NCBI GenBank assembly: GCA_902619675.1
Contig: CACNFA010000003.1
Coordinates: forward strand, 1-64,000
Source: an uncultured Pelagibacteraceae bacterium
GTDB lineage: Bacteria > Pseudomonadota > Alphaproteobacteria > Pelagibacterales > Pelagibacteraceae
Length of the DNA stretch: 64,000 nucleotides
Direction of reading: 5' to 3'
Shown: piece by piece, positions 38,092 through 47,947 of the stretch
Layout of the letters: every line of letters starts with the position of its first letter
Position numbering within the stretch: the first letter of the stretch is position 1
Program-made: the position numbers and the translations under genes
The notes under the pieces: generated by a model
Seen by the model: the letters and a program-made list of their open reading frames with translations, nothing else
The model's database searches: none
Told to the model about the DNA's origin: nothing

Positions 38092-38689
38092 TTACTTTTT
38101 TAATAAATTTTTTTATTTTTGAATGATCTTTGTATCCTATTTGTTTATCTAATTCCAAACTACTCGACAAATCACAAAAGTTAACTCCTAATTTTGCAAT
38201 ATTTTCAATGTTATTCTGAGAAATTGATCCTGCTAGGGCATATTTTTCACCTTTTGGAATTTTAGCGATTAAATTTTTCGGAAACTCAATTGATTTTTCC
38301 ATACCTGGTGTATCGAACAAAATAATGTCAGCGTTTTCGTATTGTTTATAATATTCTATGTCAGATTCATCTTGTATCTTAATAGCTTTAATTACCTTCA
38401 AGCCCATCGATTTGATTTCATCCACTCTCTCCTTTTTTTCTGACCCATGAAGTTGAATATAATCAAAGTTTCCTAAAATTACTTCTTTTATAAATTCGTC
38501 TGTTGGATCAACTGTGACAGCAGTAAAAAAAGAATTTTGTTTGTCATATAATTTTAGTTTATGAACATCCTCTAAGTTTAAGTTTCGGGGAGATTTTTTG
38601 TAAAATACAAATCCTAGTAAATTTACTCCAAGATCAATGCAAAGCTGTACATCTCTGACTGGGTTTAAGCCACAAACTTTTATTCTCAT
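38075..38689 (-). CDS. trpF: Phosphoribosylanthranilate isomerase
   Basis: KVCGL, LLGFVFYKKSPRN, IQLHG, GYKDHSKIKKFI. Confidence 0.88.
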   Translation of the reverse strand: MRIKVCGLNPVRDVQLCIDLGVNLLGFVFYKKSPRNLNLEDVHKLKLYDKQNSFFTAVTVDPTDEFIKEVILGNFDYIQLHGSEKKERVDEIKSMGLKVIKAIKIQDESDIEYYKQYENADIILFDTPGMEKSIEFPKNLIAKIPKGEKYALAGSISQNNIENIAKLGVNFCDLSSSLELDKQIGYKDHSKIKKFIKKVNELEN

Positions 38690-38690
38690 C

Positions 38691-39362
38691 CTAATTAAGT
38701 TCTCTGATAAGTTTCTGTATATTCTTCTTAATGTTACTTGTTAGGCTTCTTCCCATAACTATTCCTGTAGCACCATTTTGAAAAGCCTGTTTTGGCGTCA
38801 TGACTCTTTTTTGATCACCTTTGCTATCCCCTGATAATCTTATCCCAGGAGTAATTATTTCTTTTTTAAAAATTTTTTTCACAATCTTAATTTCTTGAGG
38901 ACTACATACAATAGCATCTAATTTTGCTTTTGCAGCTAATTTAGCTTGATGAAGAACCAATCTTTTTACTTCTTTATTGAATCCAATCTCTCTTAAGGAC
39001 TTATTATCTAGTGAAGTAAGTATAGTAACACCAACTAATTTAGTTTTTCCAGATACTTTTTTTGCAGCTTTTAGCGCATTATAACCAGAACTGATATGAA
39101 TTGTGATGTAATTAAAATTTAAGTCTTTGACTGCTCTTATCGCGGAAGCACAAGTATTAGGTATATCTGCAAGTTTGTAATCTCCAAATGTAATTTTGTT
39201 TTTAAGATGAGATACGAATTTTCTACCATCTCGAGAGTTTAAAAACTCCAAACCAAATTTATATCCAAATTTTATTTTCGGTATCTGTGTAAATTTTATT
39301 ATTTGATTTATTTTTTTTGTGCTTGTTGTATCGCAGGCAATAAAAATCGTTGGTAATTTCAT
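38691..39362 (-). CDS. pyrF: Orotidine 5'-phosphate decarboxylase
   Basis: DYKLADIPNT (DxKxxD), TPGIRL..GDQKRVMTP. Confidence 0.93.
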   Translation of the reverse strand: MKLPTIFIACDTTSTKKINQIIKFTQIPKIKFGYKFGLEFLNSRDGRKFVSHLKNKITFGDYKLADIPNTCASAIRAVKDLNFNYITIHISSGYNALKAAKKVSGKTKLVGVTILTSLDNKSLREIGFNKEVKRLVLHQAKLAAKAKLDAIVCSPQEIKIVKKIFKKEIITPGIRLSGDSKGDQKRVMTPKQAFQNGATGIVMGRSLTSNIKKNIQKLIRELN

Positions 39363-39640
39363 TTATTTATTAATTCTTTAAGCTTTTTACTTGCTTTAAA
39401 TCTTACTTTATTTTTTTCTGGAACATATATCAATTGAGAAGTTTTGGGATTACGTGCGTTTGGCTTGGCTCTTATTTTTTTAACAAAAAAAGTACCGAAA
39501 CCTCTTAATTCAACTTTCTTACTTTGCTTTAAGGCTTTTTCAATACTTTCTGTGAAAATATCGATAATAGCTTCTAATTGAGAATTATTTAGTTGAGGGT
39601 TTTTTTGTTTGAGTTTTTTGATGATCTCTGGTCGTGACAA
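39359..39640 (-). CDS. ihfB: Integration host factor beta / HU family
   Basis: VELRGFGTFFVKK...NARNPKTSQ; next to rpsA. Confidence 0.9.
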   Translation of the reverse strand: MSRPEIIKKLKQKNPQLNNSQLEAIIDIFTESIEKALKQSKKVELRGFGTFFVKKIRAKPNARNPKTSQLIYVPEKNKVRFKASKKLKELINK

Positions 39641-41371
39641 TTATTTATCTTTTTTTCCTTTTTTGCCTTTACCCATCGCCTGTTTAAATATTCCAGCAAG
39701 CGTGGCTCCTGATTTTGTAGCATTTTCGCCAAATTTTTGTATAAGTGTCTTCTCCTCGTCTAGTTGTGCCTGTTTAACACTAAGTTTAATCGACCTAAGT
39801 TTTAAATCTAGAGATACAATTTTTGCATCAAGGGCGTTCCCCGGTGAAAACACCTCAGGACGCTGATCAGCAGTGTCTTTGGCCAAGTCAGCTTTTCTAA
39901 TTGTTGCAATTAGTTTTTTGTCTTTATCTATTGCTACTTTAACCCCAGTTTTTAATACTTCATGAATTCTAGTAGTAATAATATCACCCTCTTTTTTCTT
40001 ATTTTCTTTGAACCAATTTAAAGGATCTTTTTCTAATGCTCTTTTTGAAAATCTAATTTTTTCATCTTTAATCTCTATAATTTTTACACTCATAACATCG
40101 TTTTTTTTATACTTTTTTAAATTCTCAACGTTTTCATTAAAATCAAGCTCCTTAAAATGCAACATGCCCGATAGTTTTGTGTCTATAAGCTCAGCGAATA
40201 TAGCTTTATCAGTTATATTTGTGATTTTTATTTTTACTTCTTTTCCGATTTGATCTTTGACTTTATTCCAAGGATTTTCTATTTCTCCGTTATCTTTATA
40301 AGATAGTGAAATTCTTTTAGATTCTTTCTCTATGCTAACAATTTTAAATTTTGCTTTCTGCGATACTGAAAAAATTTTACTTGGCTTAACGTTTCTATTG
40401 GTCCAGTCCATCATAGAAGAATGGCAAAGGCCTTCCACATTTTGATCAATGGAAATAAATGCACCGAAATCAACTATTTTACTTACCGTACCCTCATAAA
40501 CTTCACCCACTTTATATTTCTTTTCTATGTTTTCAAACGGATCTTCGGTAAGTGCCTTAACAGAAGCGGATACGCGGTTTGTGGCCTTGTCTATTTTGAT
40601 TATACGAACTTTTAACTGATCACCTATAGAAACTAAATCTGATGGTTTTTTTACACGAGAATGTGAAAGGTCTGATACATGCACCAACATTTGTATGCTT
40701 TTATAAGTACAAAATACCCCCCATTCATTGATTGCGTGTACTTGTGATGTAACTATATCATTTTCTTTAATTTCTTTTAAAGCTTCAGTTATTTCTGCAT
40801 TTTTACTTTTTTCTAAAACAGCTCTTCGAGAAACCGAACAATTTCCTCTAGCCTTATCAAGACGTACAGGTAAAACTTTTATTTTAGTATTCAGAAGATG
40901 ATCTACTTTTTTTAATGGGCGCGTATCTAGCTGCGAAGATGGAAGAAAGCATGGTAATGAGCCGTCAAACGCATAAAAAATATATCCACCTTTTATACGT
41001 GTACGAACTTCACCAGTTATCTCTTCTTGATTCTCAAAAGCTTTCACTACACGGTTCCACGCACCTAATCGTCTCGCTTTATCCCTAGAAACAATTATTT
41101 CTCCCTTAAAACTCTCCAGACGATCTATGAAAATTTCTGTTGTTGATCCAACCTTAAGTTTTGAGAGTTCGTCTTTAAATTCCTCAATAGGTATCATACC
41201 CTCCATTTTTGCATTTTTAATATCTAAAATTACATAATTCTTTGTAATTTCAGACACAGTAGCTTTAATGATTTGATTTTCTTTTGGTAATTCCTTGAAT
41301 TCTTTGTCTAAAAGTGACTGGAATTCTTTGTGTAGCGGTGAAGAGTCTTTGATCCCTTGTTCAGAAGACAT
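39641..41371 (-). CDS. rpsA: 30S ribosomal protein S1
   Basis: Multiple S1 domains; SVSRRAVLE; synteny cmk-rpsA-ihfB. Confidence 0.94.
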   Translation of the reverse strand: MSSEQGIKDSSPLHKEFQSLLDKEFKELPKENQIIKATVSEITKNYVILDIKNAKMEGMIPIEEFKDELSKLKVGSTTEIFIDRLESFKGEIIVSRDKARRLGAWNRVVKAFENQEEITGEVRTRIKGGYIFYAFDGSLPCFLPSSQLDTRPLKKVDHLLNTKIKVLPVRLDKARGNCSVSRRAVLEKSKNAEITEALKEIKENDIVTSQVHAINEWGVFCTYKSIQMLVHVSDLSHSRVKKPSDLVSIGDQLKVRIIKIDKATNRVSASVKALTEDPFENIEKKYKVGEVYEGTVSKIVDFGAFISIDQNVEGLCHSSMMDWTNRNVKPSKIFSVSQKAKFKIVSIEKESKRISLSYKDNGEIENPWNKVKDQIGKEVKIKITNITDKAIFAELIDTKLSGMLHFKELDFNENVENLKKYKKNDVMSVKIIEIKDEKIRFSKRALEKDPLNWFKENKKKEGDIITTRIHEVLKTGVKVAIDKDKKLIATIRKADLAKDTADQRPEVFSPGNALDAKIVSLDLKLRSIKLSVKQAQLDEEKTLIQKFGENATKSGATLAGIFKQAMGKGKKGKKDK

Positions 41372-41374
41372 AAA

Positions 41375-42016
41375 TTATTTTAAAACTCTTTCCACATGTT
41401 TAATCATTTTATTTAACATAGCTTGTTTATTTAATTTTTTTGTGTCCACCAATACTGCATTTTTAGCTTTTTTTAAAGGGCTATGTTTTCTTTTTTTGTC
41501 AGAAATATTCCTTAATTTTAAAGCTTTTTTTACATTGTTATAATTAATTTTTATCCCTCTTTTTTTTAATTCTAAAAATCTTCTTTTAGCAGCTGTCTCT
41601 AGGTTACACTTGAAGAAAAATTTTACATCTGAATCTGGTAATATTTTTGTTGAAGCATCTCGGCCCTCTAAAACACAGCCCTTACTTTGTCGTATAAATT
41701 TAATTTGATATTTCTTAAGTATATTTCTTACTGATAATATTTTTGCTATTTCAGCGCTATGTGACGAAATTTTTGGAGTATGTAAGTTTATTTTACTTAG
41801 TTTATTATAATTTAAATTTTTAAATCTTTTTTTTAAAAATAAGATTTTATTTTTTGGGCTATGTTTTAAAATTAAATAACTTGAATATCTATAAAGAAGC
41901 CCGCTAGATAAAAATTTGAGGCCGTATTTTTTTGCAATCATTTTTGCGCCAGTAGTTTTGCCAGTAGCTGCACCACCATCGCAAGTAATTCTTAAGTTTT
42001 TACTTAGAGATTTCAA
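41375..42016 (-). CDS. cmk: Cytidylate kinase
   Basis: CDGGAATGKTT P-loop, VLEGRDASTKILPDSDVKFFF. Confidence 0.9.
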   Translation of the reverse strand: MKSLSKNLRITCDGGAATGKTTGAKMIAKKYGLKFLSSGLLYRYSSYLILKHSPKNKILFLKKRFKNLNYNKLSKINLHTPKISSHSAEIAKILSVRNILKKYQIKFIRQSKGCVLEGRDASTKILPDSDVKFFFKCNLETAAKRRFLELKKRGIKINYNNVKKALKLRNISDKKRKHSPLKKAKNAVLVDTKKLNKQAMLNKMIKHVERVLK

Positions 42017-43343
42017 ACTTTGCTCCTAAAGTTTTCATAATTTTTAAAAAAGAAGGTGATGATGTGAACACTGTTTCAAAATTCTTTATTTTTGTTCGTG
42101 CTCCTGTTAAAACTGCTAAAATTAGTGACGACATATAAATCCTATGATCAGCTAAAATCGGAACTGCAATTCTTTTACTACTCGCATTAAAAGAACCCTT
42201 GCCGTAAATTTTTATTTCATTCTTAGTTGATATACTTTTAATACCAATTTGTTTTAAAATTTTTTGCATTTCTTTAATTCTATTACTTTCTTTATTTGCT
42301 AAACCTTGAATACCTTTAAAGATTGATATTCCTTTTGTAAGTGCCGCTATAACAAATAATATAGGATATTCATCTGTTGCTTTTACATAATATTCTGAAC
42401 CAGCTTTAATAGGTTTAATTTTACAACTATTTACAATTATATCTCCTCTTACTTCATTATTCTCTTTACGAATGTTTATAAAATTTATTTTTGCACCATG
42501 TTTTTTTAGAAGTTGATAAAAACCAGTTCTTGTTGTGTTTAAGCCAACATTTTTAATTTTTAGAAATGATTTCTTATTTAATAATGTAAGTGCTGTAAAA
42601 AAAGCTGCTGACGATGGATCACCAGGAACATTAATACTCATAGGAGCTAAGAATCTTTTACCAAAAATATTTATCAATTTTTTTTTACCTTTTTTAACCT
42701 TTAAAACTTGAGAATTTTTTATAAGCATATTTTCTGTGTGATCTCGACTTTTCTCATTTTCAATAATTGTGGTAATCCCATAAGCATTTAATCCTGCTAG
42801 GAGGACAGCGCTTTTAAGCTGGGCAGAGACTCCCGCAAAATATTTTATGCCTATAGGCATTTCTGATGAAATTAATTTTAAGGGAAAATAAAATCTGCTT
42901 TTTGGAAGGAAGCTTGCTCCAAATTCATTCATTAATAAAATCAATTTTTTCATATTTCTTTTGTTTAAAGAAGTATCACCTTTCATTTTAATTTCTAAAT
43001 TTGGAGTTGTGGAAAGAATACCAATTAATAGTCGTGCTAAAGTACCTGAATTTCCAAAATCTAATTGAAGATTTTTTTTTGAAAATAAGGACCCCAAACC
43101 TTTACCATATATGTAATATTTTTTTTTTCTCTTTAAAATTTTTACACCTAAATTTTTAAGACACTTTATTGTTGAAAAAACGTCATCCGACTCTAAGACA
43201 TTTTTTACTGTTGAGATATTTTGGCTTATGGCTCCAATTAAAAAACTTCTTATAGAAATTGATTTATCCGAGTCTACTTTTATAATTTTGTTATACGGAC
43301 CTATATTTTTTCTAATTTCTACATTAAAACTTTTTTTTGACAT
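42000..43343 (-). CDS. aroA: 3-phosphoshikimate 1-carboxyvinyltransferase
   Basis: SDKSISIR, GNSGTLARLL, SAQLKSAVLLAGL, RDHTENML. Confidence 0.94.
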   Translation of the reverse strand: MSKKSFNVEIRKNIGPYNKIIKVDSDKSISIRSFLIGAISQNISTVKNVLESDDVFSTIKCLKNLGVKILKRKKKYYIYGKGLGSLFSKKNLQLDFGNSGTLARLLIGILSTTPNLEIKMKGDTSLNKRNMKKLILLMNEFGASFLPKSRFYFPLKLISSEMPIGIKYFAGVSAQLKSAVLLAGLNAYGITTIIENEKSRDHTENMLIKNSQVLKVKKGKKKLINIFGKRFLAPMSINVPGDPSSAAFFTALTLLNKKSFLKIKNVGLNTTRTGFYQLLKKHGAKINFINIRKENNEVRGDIIVNSCKIKPIKAGSEYYVKATDEYPILFVIAALTKGISIFKGIQGLANKESNRIKEMQKILKQIGIKSISTKNEIKIYGKGSFNASSKRIAVPILADHRIYMSSLILAVLTGARTKIKNFETVFTSSPSFLKIMKTLGAKFEISK

Positions 43344-43348
43344 TACTT

Positions 43349-44104
43349 TTAAGAAAATTGTGTTCCGAAATAATGCTCTATTGCTTTTGAAGATTTTAAT
43401 AGTTCTCGAGAAGTACCTTCTGCAATCACAGTATGTTCGCCCAACACGTATGATCTATCTGTGATATCGAATAAGTTTTTCACATTATGGTCAGTTACTA
43501 AAATTGCAGTTCCACTAGATTGAATTTTTAAAATATATTTTTGGATATCCTGAATGACTAATGGGTCTAGGGCAGCTAGTGGTTCATCCAGCAAAACAAT
43601 CTTTGGTTTATTTATCATCACTCTTGCCATCATAAGTCTTCTAATTTCTCCACCAGATAGGACTGAGGCATTTAGAGTCCGTAAATGTTGTAAGTTAAAT
43701 TCGTCTAAAAGCTTTTCAGTAATTGCTTTTTGATTATCAACTCCCTGTATTGAAATTTGAGCAATACCTAAAACGTTATCATATACAGACATGTTAAAAA
43801 CACTTCTTTGTTGAGGTAGATATCCTAAACCTTCTTTTGATCTTAAATGTATTGGAATTTGTTCAATTGATTTATTATTTAAAAATATTTTCCCCCCTTC
43901 GACATTTTGTTCTCCAATGCACATTGAAAAAAGTGTTGTCTTTCCACATCCATTAGGTCCTAATACCCCAACACACTCACCTGGAAAAACTTTAAGTGAC
44001 AACTTTTTTAAAATTGGTCTTCCGTCAAAAGATTTACTTACGTCTTTGACTTCGAATATTGGTTTATCCTTTTTAAATTTTAAAATTCTAAAACCTTTTT
44101 TCAT
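43349..44104 (-). CDS. lptB: LPS export ABC transporter ATP-binding protein
   Basis: GPNGCGKTTLF, LSGGEIRRLMMAR, VTDHNVKNLFDITDRSYVL. Confidence 0.92.
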   Translation of the reverse strand: MKKGFRILKFKKDKPIFEVKDVSKSFDGRPILKKLSLKVFPGECVGVLGPNGCGKTTLFSMCIGEQNVEGGKIFLNNKSIEQIPIHLRSKEGLGYLPQQRSVFNMSVYDNVLGIAQISIQGVDNQKAITEKLLDEFNLQHLRTLNASVLSGGEIRRLMMARVMINKPKIVLLDEPLAALDPLVIQDIQKYILKIQSSGTAILVTDHNVKNLFDITDRSYVLGEHTVIAEGTSRELLKSSKAIEHYFGTQFS

Positions 44105-44706
44105 TTTATATTTACCTCAGCATTGACCTTACTTTCATTAAATGAAGCTATATTTAATGTTTGTTTTTTTATATCAAATAAAAGTTTGTCCGCAACCATA
44201 GTTCCTTTTATATCTTTTATTCTAACATTTTCTGTAATAGATAAAAAACTTCCTGAATTAGAATATTCAGCTTTTTCAGCAAAAAGTTCACTTCCTTGGT
44301 AATTTGCCCTTAAATTTCCGTTGAAAAACATATCTAGCGTTTTATTGTTGTATGTCCCCTCATTTGAAATAACATTCAAAACAGTTCCATCTTTAAAATA
44401 AAAAACTGCTTCAACAAATTTCATATAAACTATTTCTTGACTCTCTTTTTTAGTTGAAGCTTCTTTTGATTTCAGAATATAGCGATTTCCTGCAAGATCT
44501 AAGCCGGAATATTCTATATTAAAAAAAACATCACTTTGTTCAGACTTTTCAGTTAACTGTTGCTCAATTTTTTCTTGGGTTTCTTTAGGTATTATTTCTC
44601 CTGTTTCAGATTTATCTCTCTTAGCATATGTAAAAATAATAATTAGCGCACCAAATAGAAGCAAGCTCAATTGAATAATAATTAGTCTCTTTTTTCTACT
44701 CATCAT
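44101..44706 (-). CDS. lptC: LPS export periplasmic protein LptC-like
   Basis: N-terminal TM, OstA-like beta repeats; between kdsD and lptB. Confidence 0.75.
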   Translation of the reverse strand: MMSRKKRLIIIQLSLLLFGALIIIFTYAKRDKSETGEIIPKETQEKIEQQLTEKSEQSDVFFNIEYSGLDLAGNRYILKSKEASTKKESQEIVYMKFVEAVFYFKDGTVLNVISNEGTYNNKTLDMFFNGNLRANYQGSELFAEKAEYSNSGSFLSITENVRIKDIKGTMVADKLLFDIKKQTLNIASFNESKVNAEVNIK

Positions 44707-45680
44707 TTTATTCCATCACGTAAAAGAAAATGTATATGAATGATTCCTTTCAAAAGCTTATTTGTTTTTTTATAATTCTTATCTGTTACTACAAGCAAGC
44801 TTGTTATTTTTTTTTCATTCATAATTGCAAGTGCTTTTGAGGCTGGCATATTTTCGTTTACTACTAGTGGATTTTTACTCATAAATTTTTCAATTTTATC
44901 ATTATAATTATTTTTAATTTCTCTTCTTAAATCGCCATCAGTGACAATTCCTTTGATATATTTATTTTTTAAGACAACAATTATTCCAAGTTTCTTTTGG
45001 TTCATTATTTTAAGAGCAGTTTTAAAATTTTTATCGTAATTTATAACTGGCATTTTTTTTCCTGTGACCATTATGTCTTTAGCTAGAAGCAATGAATTTC
45101 CAATATTTCCACCCGGATGGTAGATCTTAAATTTTTCTTTGGAGAATTTTTTTTGATATATTGCTGTTGTTGCAAGACAATCCCCTAATAATAAAGTTAA
45201 AGATGTACTTGATGTCGGAACCATTCCGGTAATATCCGACTCCTTCACCTTGGGTAAAATCAATTTTACATCACTTGCTTTCAATAAAATACTATCTGGT
45301 TTTGACGCCACACCAATTATTTTTATTCTGTACCTGTTTGCATATTTCAACATATTTGCTAATTCTAAAGTGTTACCTGAGTAGGAAAAAATAATTAAAA
45401 TATCTTTTTTTTCAATTTGCCCCATATCTCCATGTAAAGCTTGCGCAGGATCACAGAAGAAACTTGGAATACCTACACTTGAAAAAGTTGCAGAAATTTT
45501 TCTTGCTATTAGACCAGATTTACCTATACCCGCAAAAATGACTTTACCCTTGCAATTTAAAATCAAGTCTATTGCTTTGATAAAAGAGTTATTAAAGATT
45601 TTATTAATTTTTTTTAATTCATTGATTTGAATAGAGGCTGCTTTTTTAGCGAGTGCAATGTATCTCTTTTTATTCATCAA
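44703..45680 (-). CDS. kdsD: Arabinose-5-phosphate isomerase (SIS + CBS domains)
   Basis: FAGIGKSGLIARKISATFSS, HPGGNIG, CBS pair. Confidence 0.9.
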   Translation of the reverse strand: MMNKKRYIALAKKAASIQINELKKINKIFNNSFIKAIDLILNCKGKVIFAGIGKSGLIARKISATFSSVGIPSFFCDPAQALHGDMGQIEKKDILIIFSYSGNTLELANMLKYANRYRIKIIGVASKPDSILLKASDVKLILPKVKESDITGMVPTSSTSLTLLLGDCLATTAIYQKKFSKEKFKIYHPGGNIGNSLLLAKDIMVTGKKMPVINYDKNFKTALKIMNQKKLGIIVVLKNKYIKGIVTDGDLRREIKNNYNDKIEKFMSKNPLVVNENMPASKALAIMNEKKITSLLVVTDKNYKKTNKLLKGIIHIHFLLRDGIK

Positions 45681-46300
45681 TGTTCGAATATATCCTCTTT
45701 AAATCCTTTTTGATCTAACTCTACTCTAGTATCTAGAAAAGCTAAACATTTTTTGAATACATCAATTCTATTTTCCCTAACAAGCATACTTTCTAATTCG
45801 GATTTTATTTTATGAAGAAATATAACATCATTAGCTGCATAATCTAACTGCTTGTCAGTGAGTTTATCAATATCTTTATTCCAATCACTACTTCCGTATC
45901 TTTTGTCTATAGACTTATTACAAAACTCTTGAACCAAATTTTTTAAACCATGTCCATCTGTATAAGTTCTTACAATTTTTGAAGCAATCTTTGTATCAAA
46001 AATATTTTTCACTTTGCATTTTAGAAAAAATTCTAAGGCATTTTTATCAAAACGTAAAAAATGTCCAATTTTTAAAATTTTTTCATTTTCTAAAATGGAA
46101 ACTAAATTCGGAGCTTTATAACTATCTTTGTTTGGTTGGATTATATAAACGTTACCTTTTTCGTCGCAGATTTGTATAAGACTTAACTTATCTCTCTCAG
46201 GTATTTGCAATCCTGTAGCTTCAGTATCTATTGCAACACTATTTTTAAAAGAGGATGCAATCTCTGAAGTAATGTCCTCTTTTATCTTAGTAATTTTCAT
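45677..46300 (-). CDS. Ribonuclease D-like 3'-5' exonuclease
   Basis: AIDTEATGL, IGHFLRFDKNAL, DTKIASKIVRTYTDGHGLK, YAANDVIFL; start at MKITKIKED. Confidence 0.88.
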   Translation of the reverse strand: MKITKIKEDITSEIASSFKNSVAIDTEATGLQIPERDKLSLIQICDEKGNVYIIQPNKDSYKAPNLVSILENEKILKIGHFLRFDKNALEFFLKCKVKNIFDTKIASKIVRTYTDGHGLKNLVQEFCNKSIDKRYGSSDWNKDIDKLTDKQLDYAANDVIFLHKIKSELESMLVRENRIDVFKKCLAFLDTRVELDQKGFKEDIFEH

Positions 46301-46317
46301 ATATAAGTTTAAATACC

Positions 46318-47262
46318 ATGAAAAATCAAATTTGCACAATCCTTGGTGGTGGTGGTTTTATAGGGAGATATCTTGTTCGAAATTTGTCCAAGAAAAATTA
46401 CCGTTGCATAATCACCACAAGAAAAGCCTTTCAAAAGGGGTATTTAAAGACTCAGGCAACGCCAGGCGCAATAGAACTCTTAGATTGGAACCCAAATAAT
46501 TTTTCAGATTTGAAAGAAGCCATTAAAAATTCAGATGTAGTCGTAAATTTAATTGGCATCCTCTTTGAGAATAGAAAACAAAAATTTTATAATATTCACT
46601 CAAAAATTCCTGAGACTGTCGCTAAGATTTGTTCAGACTCAGATGCAAAGAAATTTATTCATGTCAGTGCTATCGGTGCTAATGATAAATCAAAATCCCT
46701 ATATCAAAAATCAAAATTTCTGGGGGAGCAAAAAGCACTAGAGAATTTTAAAAAAACAGTAATCATAAGACCAAGTGTCGTTTGTGGTCCAGAAGATAAT
46801 TTTACTAATCTTTTTTCAAAATTAAGCATATTACCTGTTATTCCAGTTGTAGGAAAAAATTATAAGTTTCAACCAATCTTAGTTTCTGATGTCGTAAGCT
46901 CCATTGTAAAAGCTATTGAAACTAAAAATAACGAAAGTAAAATTTATGAAATAGGAGGACCAAAAATAATTAGTTTTGGAGATATGGTTAAGTCAATTTT
47001 ATCAACTATTAACAAAAAAAGATTCGTTGTTGAAATGCCAATGCCTCTTGCAAAAATACAGAGTACCATTACAGATTTTCTCCCTTTACCTCCGATTTTA
47101 ACTAGAGACCAATGTGAAATTTTGTCTGAAGCAGATAATGTTGTTTCCAATAATCATCTAACACTAAAAGATCTTGATATAGACCCAGTAGACGTTGAAG
47201 CAGAGATGAAAAAATGGTTATGGAGATATAAAGACGGCGGTCAGTTCGCTAAAGCACAATGA
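46318..47262 (+). CDS. NAD(P)-binding protein, complex I NDUFA9-like
   Basis: ILGGGGFIGRYLVRNLSKKNY; VIIRPSVVCGPEDNF. Confidence 0.87.
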   Translation: MKNQICTILGGGGFIGRYLVRNLSKKNYRCIITTRKAFQKGYLKTQATPGAIELLDWNPNNFSDLKEAIKNSDVVVNLIGILFENRKQKFYNIHSKIPETVAKICSDSDAKKFIHVSAIGANDKSKSLYQKSKFLGEQKALENFKKTVIIRPSVVCGPEDNFTNLFSKLSILPVIPVVGKNYKFQPILVSDVVSSIVKAIETKNNESKIYEIGGPKIISFGDMVKSILSTINKKRFVVEMPMPLAKIQSTITDFLPLPPILTRDQCEILSEADNVVSNNHLTLKDLDIDPVDVEAEMKKWLWRYKDGGQFAKAQ

Positions 47263-47603
47263 AAAGTATAAGTTTATTTAGTGGATATATTTATTTAATT
47301 CTTGCAATCATAACAGGTATTGCCACTAACGGTTTTCTCAAAACTACTGAAAGTTTTACTAAGCTCTTACCAACAATTTTTTGCATCACAAGTATTGTTG
47401 TTTGTATTTTTTGTTTATCTAGAGCAATGACTATAATACCTGTAGGATTTACTTATGCCACTTACGGAGCATTAACGATAACTGCAGTTACATTATTTGG
47501 AATATTTAAATACAATCAAACTCCTAATCTTTATGGTACTGTTGGATTAATTTTAATTGTTTCAGGAGTTATACTTTTAAACCTTTTTGGTAAATTAAAG
47601 TAA
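47259..47603 (+). CDS. SMR-family multidrug transporter (EmrE-like)
   Basis: 114 aa, 4 TM, FTYATYGALTITAVTLFGI. Confidence 0.85.
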   Translation: MKSISLFSGYIYLILAIITGIATNGFLKTTESFTKLLPTIFCITSIVVCIFCLSRAMTIIPVGFTYATYGALTITAVTLFGIFKYNQTPNLYGTVGLILIVSGVILLNLFGKLK

Positions 47604-47604
47604 A

Positions 47605-47628
47605 CCCCTGATGTTTTTAAATCAGGGG
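47605..47628. terminator. Hairpin between convergent genes
   Basis: CCCCTGAT-GTTTTTAA-ATCAGGGG. Confidence 0.65.
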
Positions 47629-47647
47629 CATTTAATTACATTATAAA

Positions 47648-47845
47648 CTAATTATTTAAAGATGCTGTGATAGGTTCTTTATTTTTGTTAGCTCTTTTTT
47701 CAGCGATTTTTTTCTCGATACTAGCTATCTTTAGATCAATCTTTGATAGTTTTTTTTGTTTAGTGCTTATCTTATTTTTAAGCTTATCGATTGATTTTAG
47801 TATTTTTTTCTTTTTCTTTTCGTTTTTTTTTAACTTTTTTTTCAT
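47648..47845 (-). CDS. Small Lys-rich coiled-coil protein
   Basis: 65 aa, SD AGGAGG just upstream. Confidence 0.55.
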   Translation of the reverse strand: MKKKLKKNEKKKKKILKSIDKLKNKISTKQKKLSKIDLKIASIEKKIAEKRANKNKEPITASLNN

Positions 47846-47947
47846 ATTGTTCCTCCAAAAAAGAAAAATCTAAAATAATCTAAAAAATTTTTCAAATGAA
47901 ATTAAGAAAAATCTTTTAAACTAAAAGTTGAAAAAATTTAGAAAATC

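Noticed and set aside
44341-44370. Second copy of the trxA 43-nt insert in lptC
   Set aside because: Only a ~17-nt near match to one hairpin arm, inside an uninterrupted coding frame; likely chance
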